Positions 6,976-7,370 of a DNA stretch of 7,370 bases are shown here, in pieces; positions within the stretch are counted from its first letter, which is position 1; each line of letters starts with the position of its first letter. The translations under genes were made by a program, and so were the position numbers. The notes beneath the pieces are model-generated. The model saw nothing but the letters and a program-made list of their open reading frames with translations, ran no database searches and had not been told where the DNA came from. The stretch is from Oscillospiraceae bacterium. Its GTDB lineage: Bacteria; Bacillota; Clostridia; Oscillospirales; Ruminococcaceae. Location: assembly GCA_016303235.1 (NCBI GenBank), contig JAEDMB010000097.1:1-7370 (forward strand), written 5' to 3'.

Positions 6976-6990
6976 CTGCTGTCAGCCTGT

Positions 6991-6995
6991 TCCTT
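6991..6995 (-). promoter_or_regulatory. Distant ribosome binding site of the first operon gene
   Basis: AAGGA on the minus strand is the best Shine-Dalgarno match before the ATG at 6975, but the 15-base spacer is unusually long. A weaker AGG (6986-6988) lies 10 bases away. A TGA in the same frame begins 9 bases upstream of the ATG, so the start cannot lie further upstream. This suggests modest translation of the initiating transferase compared with the genes after it. Confidence 0.5.
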
Positions 6996-7012
6996 ATTTA
7001 TTTTTATATTAT

Positions 7013-7041
7013 ATTATATCAAATCAGATTATGACTGTCAA
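7013..7041 (-). promoter_or_regulatory. Consensus sigma-A/sigma-70 promoter of the polysaccharide operon
   Basis: The minus strand has TTGACA (7036-7041), a 17-bp spacer and TATAAT (7013-7018): both hexamers match consensus and the spacing is ideal. The -10 box sits in a repeated TATAATATAATATA stretch, so a second -10 five bases further on (7008-7013) is possible. Transcription would start near 7006, giving a leader of about 30 bases before the ATG at 6975, too short for a riboswitch. This is the only convincing promoter in the window and is placed to drive everything from 6975 leftwards. Confidence 0.88.
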
Positions 7042-7059
7042 TAGAAACACCGAATTTTT

Positions 7060-7076
7060 AACCGTTTTGAAACCGT
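7060..7076 (-). repeat. Direct repeat ACGGTT x2 upstream of the operon promoter
   Basis: Two copies of ACGGTT (minus strand; 7071-7076 and 7060-7065) lie 11 bp apart start to start, about one helical turn, ending 18 bp upstream of the -35 box. Position and phasing would suit an activator site, but each unit is only 6 bp long and may be chance in AT-rich DNA next to a terminator T-run. No regulator is identified. Confidence 0.3.
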
Positions 7077-7077
7077 C

Positions 7078-7106
7078 AAAAAAACAAGGGCGAACTGTGT
7101 CCGCCC
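7078..7106 (-). terminator. Rho-independent terminator after aspartate kinase
   Basis: On the minus strand an 8-bp stem GGGCGGAC / GTTCGCCC (one G-U pair) closes a 3-base loop ACA and is followed directly by TTGTTTTTTT. It begins 14 bases past the aspartate kinase stop codon. The opposite strand has no T-run, so it should act in the minus direction only. It insulates the polysaccharide promoter from upstream transcription. Confidence 0.92.
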
Positions 7107-7120
7107 ATATAATCAGAAAA

Positions 7121-7370
7121 TCAGTTCTTTTCGGAATTTACAAACATATCATAAATTCTTCTTATAGCTTCGCTTAAATCACTTTCATTAACTCCGACAA
7201 TAACATTAAGTTCGCTTGAACCCTGGTCAACCATTTTTACATTTATTCTTGCATGTGCAAGAGATGCGAAAAGTCTTGCAACAGTACCTCTTGTATTTTT
7301 CATACGTCTGCCCACTATTGCAAGAAGTGCAATTCCGTGTTCAATTTCGAGGTGGTCAGGCTTTACGTCC
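7121..7370 (-). CDS. Aspartate kinase, C-terminal ACT region (5' end beyond window)
   Basis: This is the last 82 residues of an aspartate kinase (aspartate + ATP to aspartyl phosphate, first step to Lys, Thr and Met), cytoplasmic. The reading frame is open to the right edge, so the kinase domain lies outside. The visible part reads EHGIALLAIVGRRMKNTRG, then ARINVKMVDQGSSELN, and ends with an IRRIYDMFV helix and a short tail. The VGRxMKNTxG turn and the QGSSELN strand are hallmarks of the tandem ACT domains that bind the feedback amino acid in this family. A GTG at 7315 in the same frame is internal, because the family signature continues upstream of it. The gene ends with TGA and is followed at once by a terminator, so it is a separate unit from the polysaccharide operon. 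Which amino acid inhibits it cannot be told from this fragment. Confidence 0.9.
   Translation of the reverse strand, partial: DVKPDHLEIEHGIALLAIVGRRMKNTRGTVARLFASLAHARINVKMVDQGSSELNVIVGVNESDLSEAIRRIYDMFVNSEKN

Noticed and set aside
6978..6986. Palindrome GCTG-A-CAGC between the ribosome binding site and start of the first gene, as an operator
   Set aside because: It has only 4-bp arms and no second copy near the promoter; this is expected by chance.
7313..7315. GTG at 7315 as the start of a separate 64-residue ACT protein
   Set aside because: The same frame continues upstream to the window edge with aspartate kinase-like sequence (EHGIALLAI), and no ribosome binding site precedes the GTG.

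Overview
The window is AT-rich, compact and coded entirely on the minus strand, so transcription runs from high to low coordinates. Short intergenic gaps, AAGGAG-type ribosome binding sites, repeated 4-bp ATGA overlaps, protein style and one GC-rich palindromic intergenic repeat suggest a low-GC Gram-positive, probably a Ruminococcus-like member of the Clostridia. That placement is an inference from sequence style, not a database match.

Right edge (7121-7370): the C-terminal end of an aspartate kinase, closed by a clear Rho-independent terminator (7078-7106). It is a housekeeping neighbour that bounds the locus. Just downstream of the terminator lies a promoter with perfect consensus boxes, TTGACA - 17 bp - TATAAT (7013-7041), with a direct repeat upstream of it. 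No other convincing promoter is visible further down.

Main block (6975 down to 1): a surface-polysaccharide operon. In order of transcription it encodes a membrane polyprenyl glycosylphosphotransferase that starts the glycan on undecaprenyl phosphate; mannose-1-phosphate guanylyltransferase (ManC); GDP-mannose 4,6-dehydratase (GMD); two GT-B fold, GT4-type glycosyltransferases; an RMD-type GDP-4-keto-6-deoxy-D-mannose reductase; and the first 52 codons of an unrecognised protein that runs off the left edge. Three gene junctions are ATGA overlaps, which implies translational coupling. The exceptions are the edges of gmd, which has a 24-bp gap before it and an 89-bp gap after it filled by two palindromes.

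How the genes work together: ManC makes GDP-mannose, GMD converts it to GDP-4-keto-6-deoxymannose, and the RMD-like enzyme reduces this, most likely to GDP-D-rhamnose. No L-fucose synthase (Fcl) is seen. The two GT4 enzymes are the obvious candidates to use GDP-mannose and/or GDP-D-rhamnose on a lipid-linked primer made by the first gene. Phosphomannomutase, flippase or ABC exporter, polymerase and length-control genes are not in the window and would have to lie to the left or elsewhere. The notable point is an apparent D-rhamnose (rather than L-rhamnose or L-fucose) glycan operon in a Gram-positive background. I saw no phage, CRISPR, RNA gene or complete mobile element.
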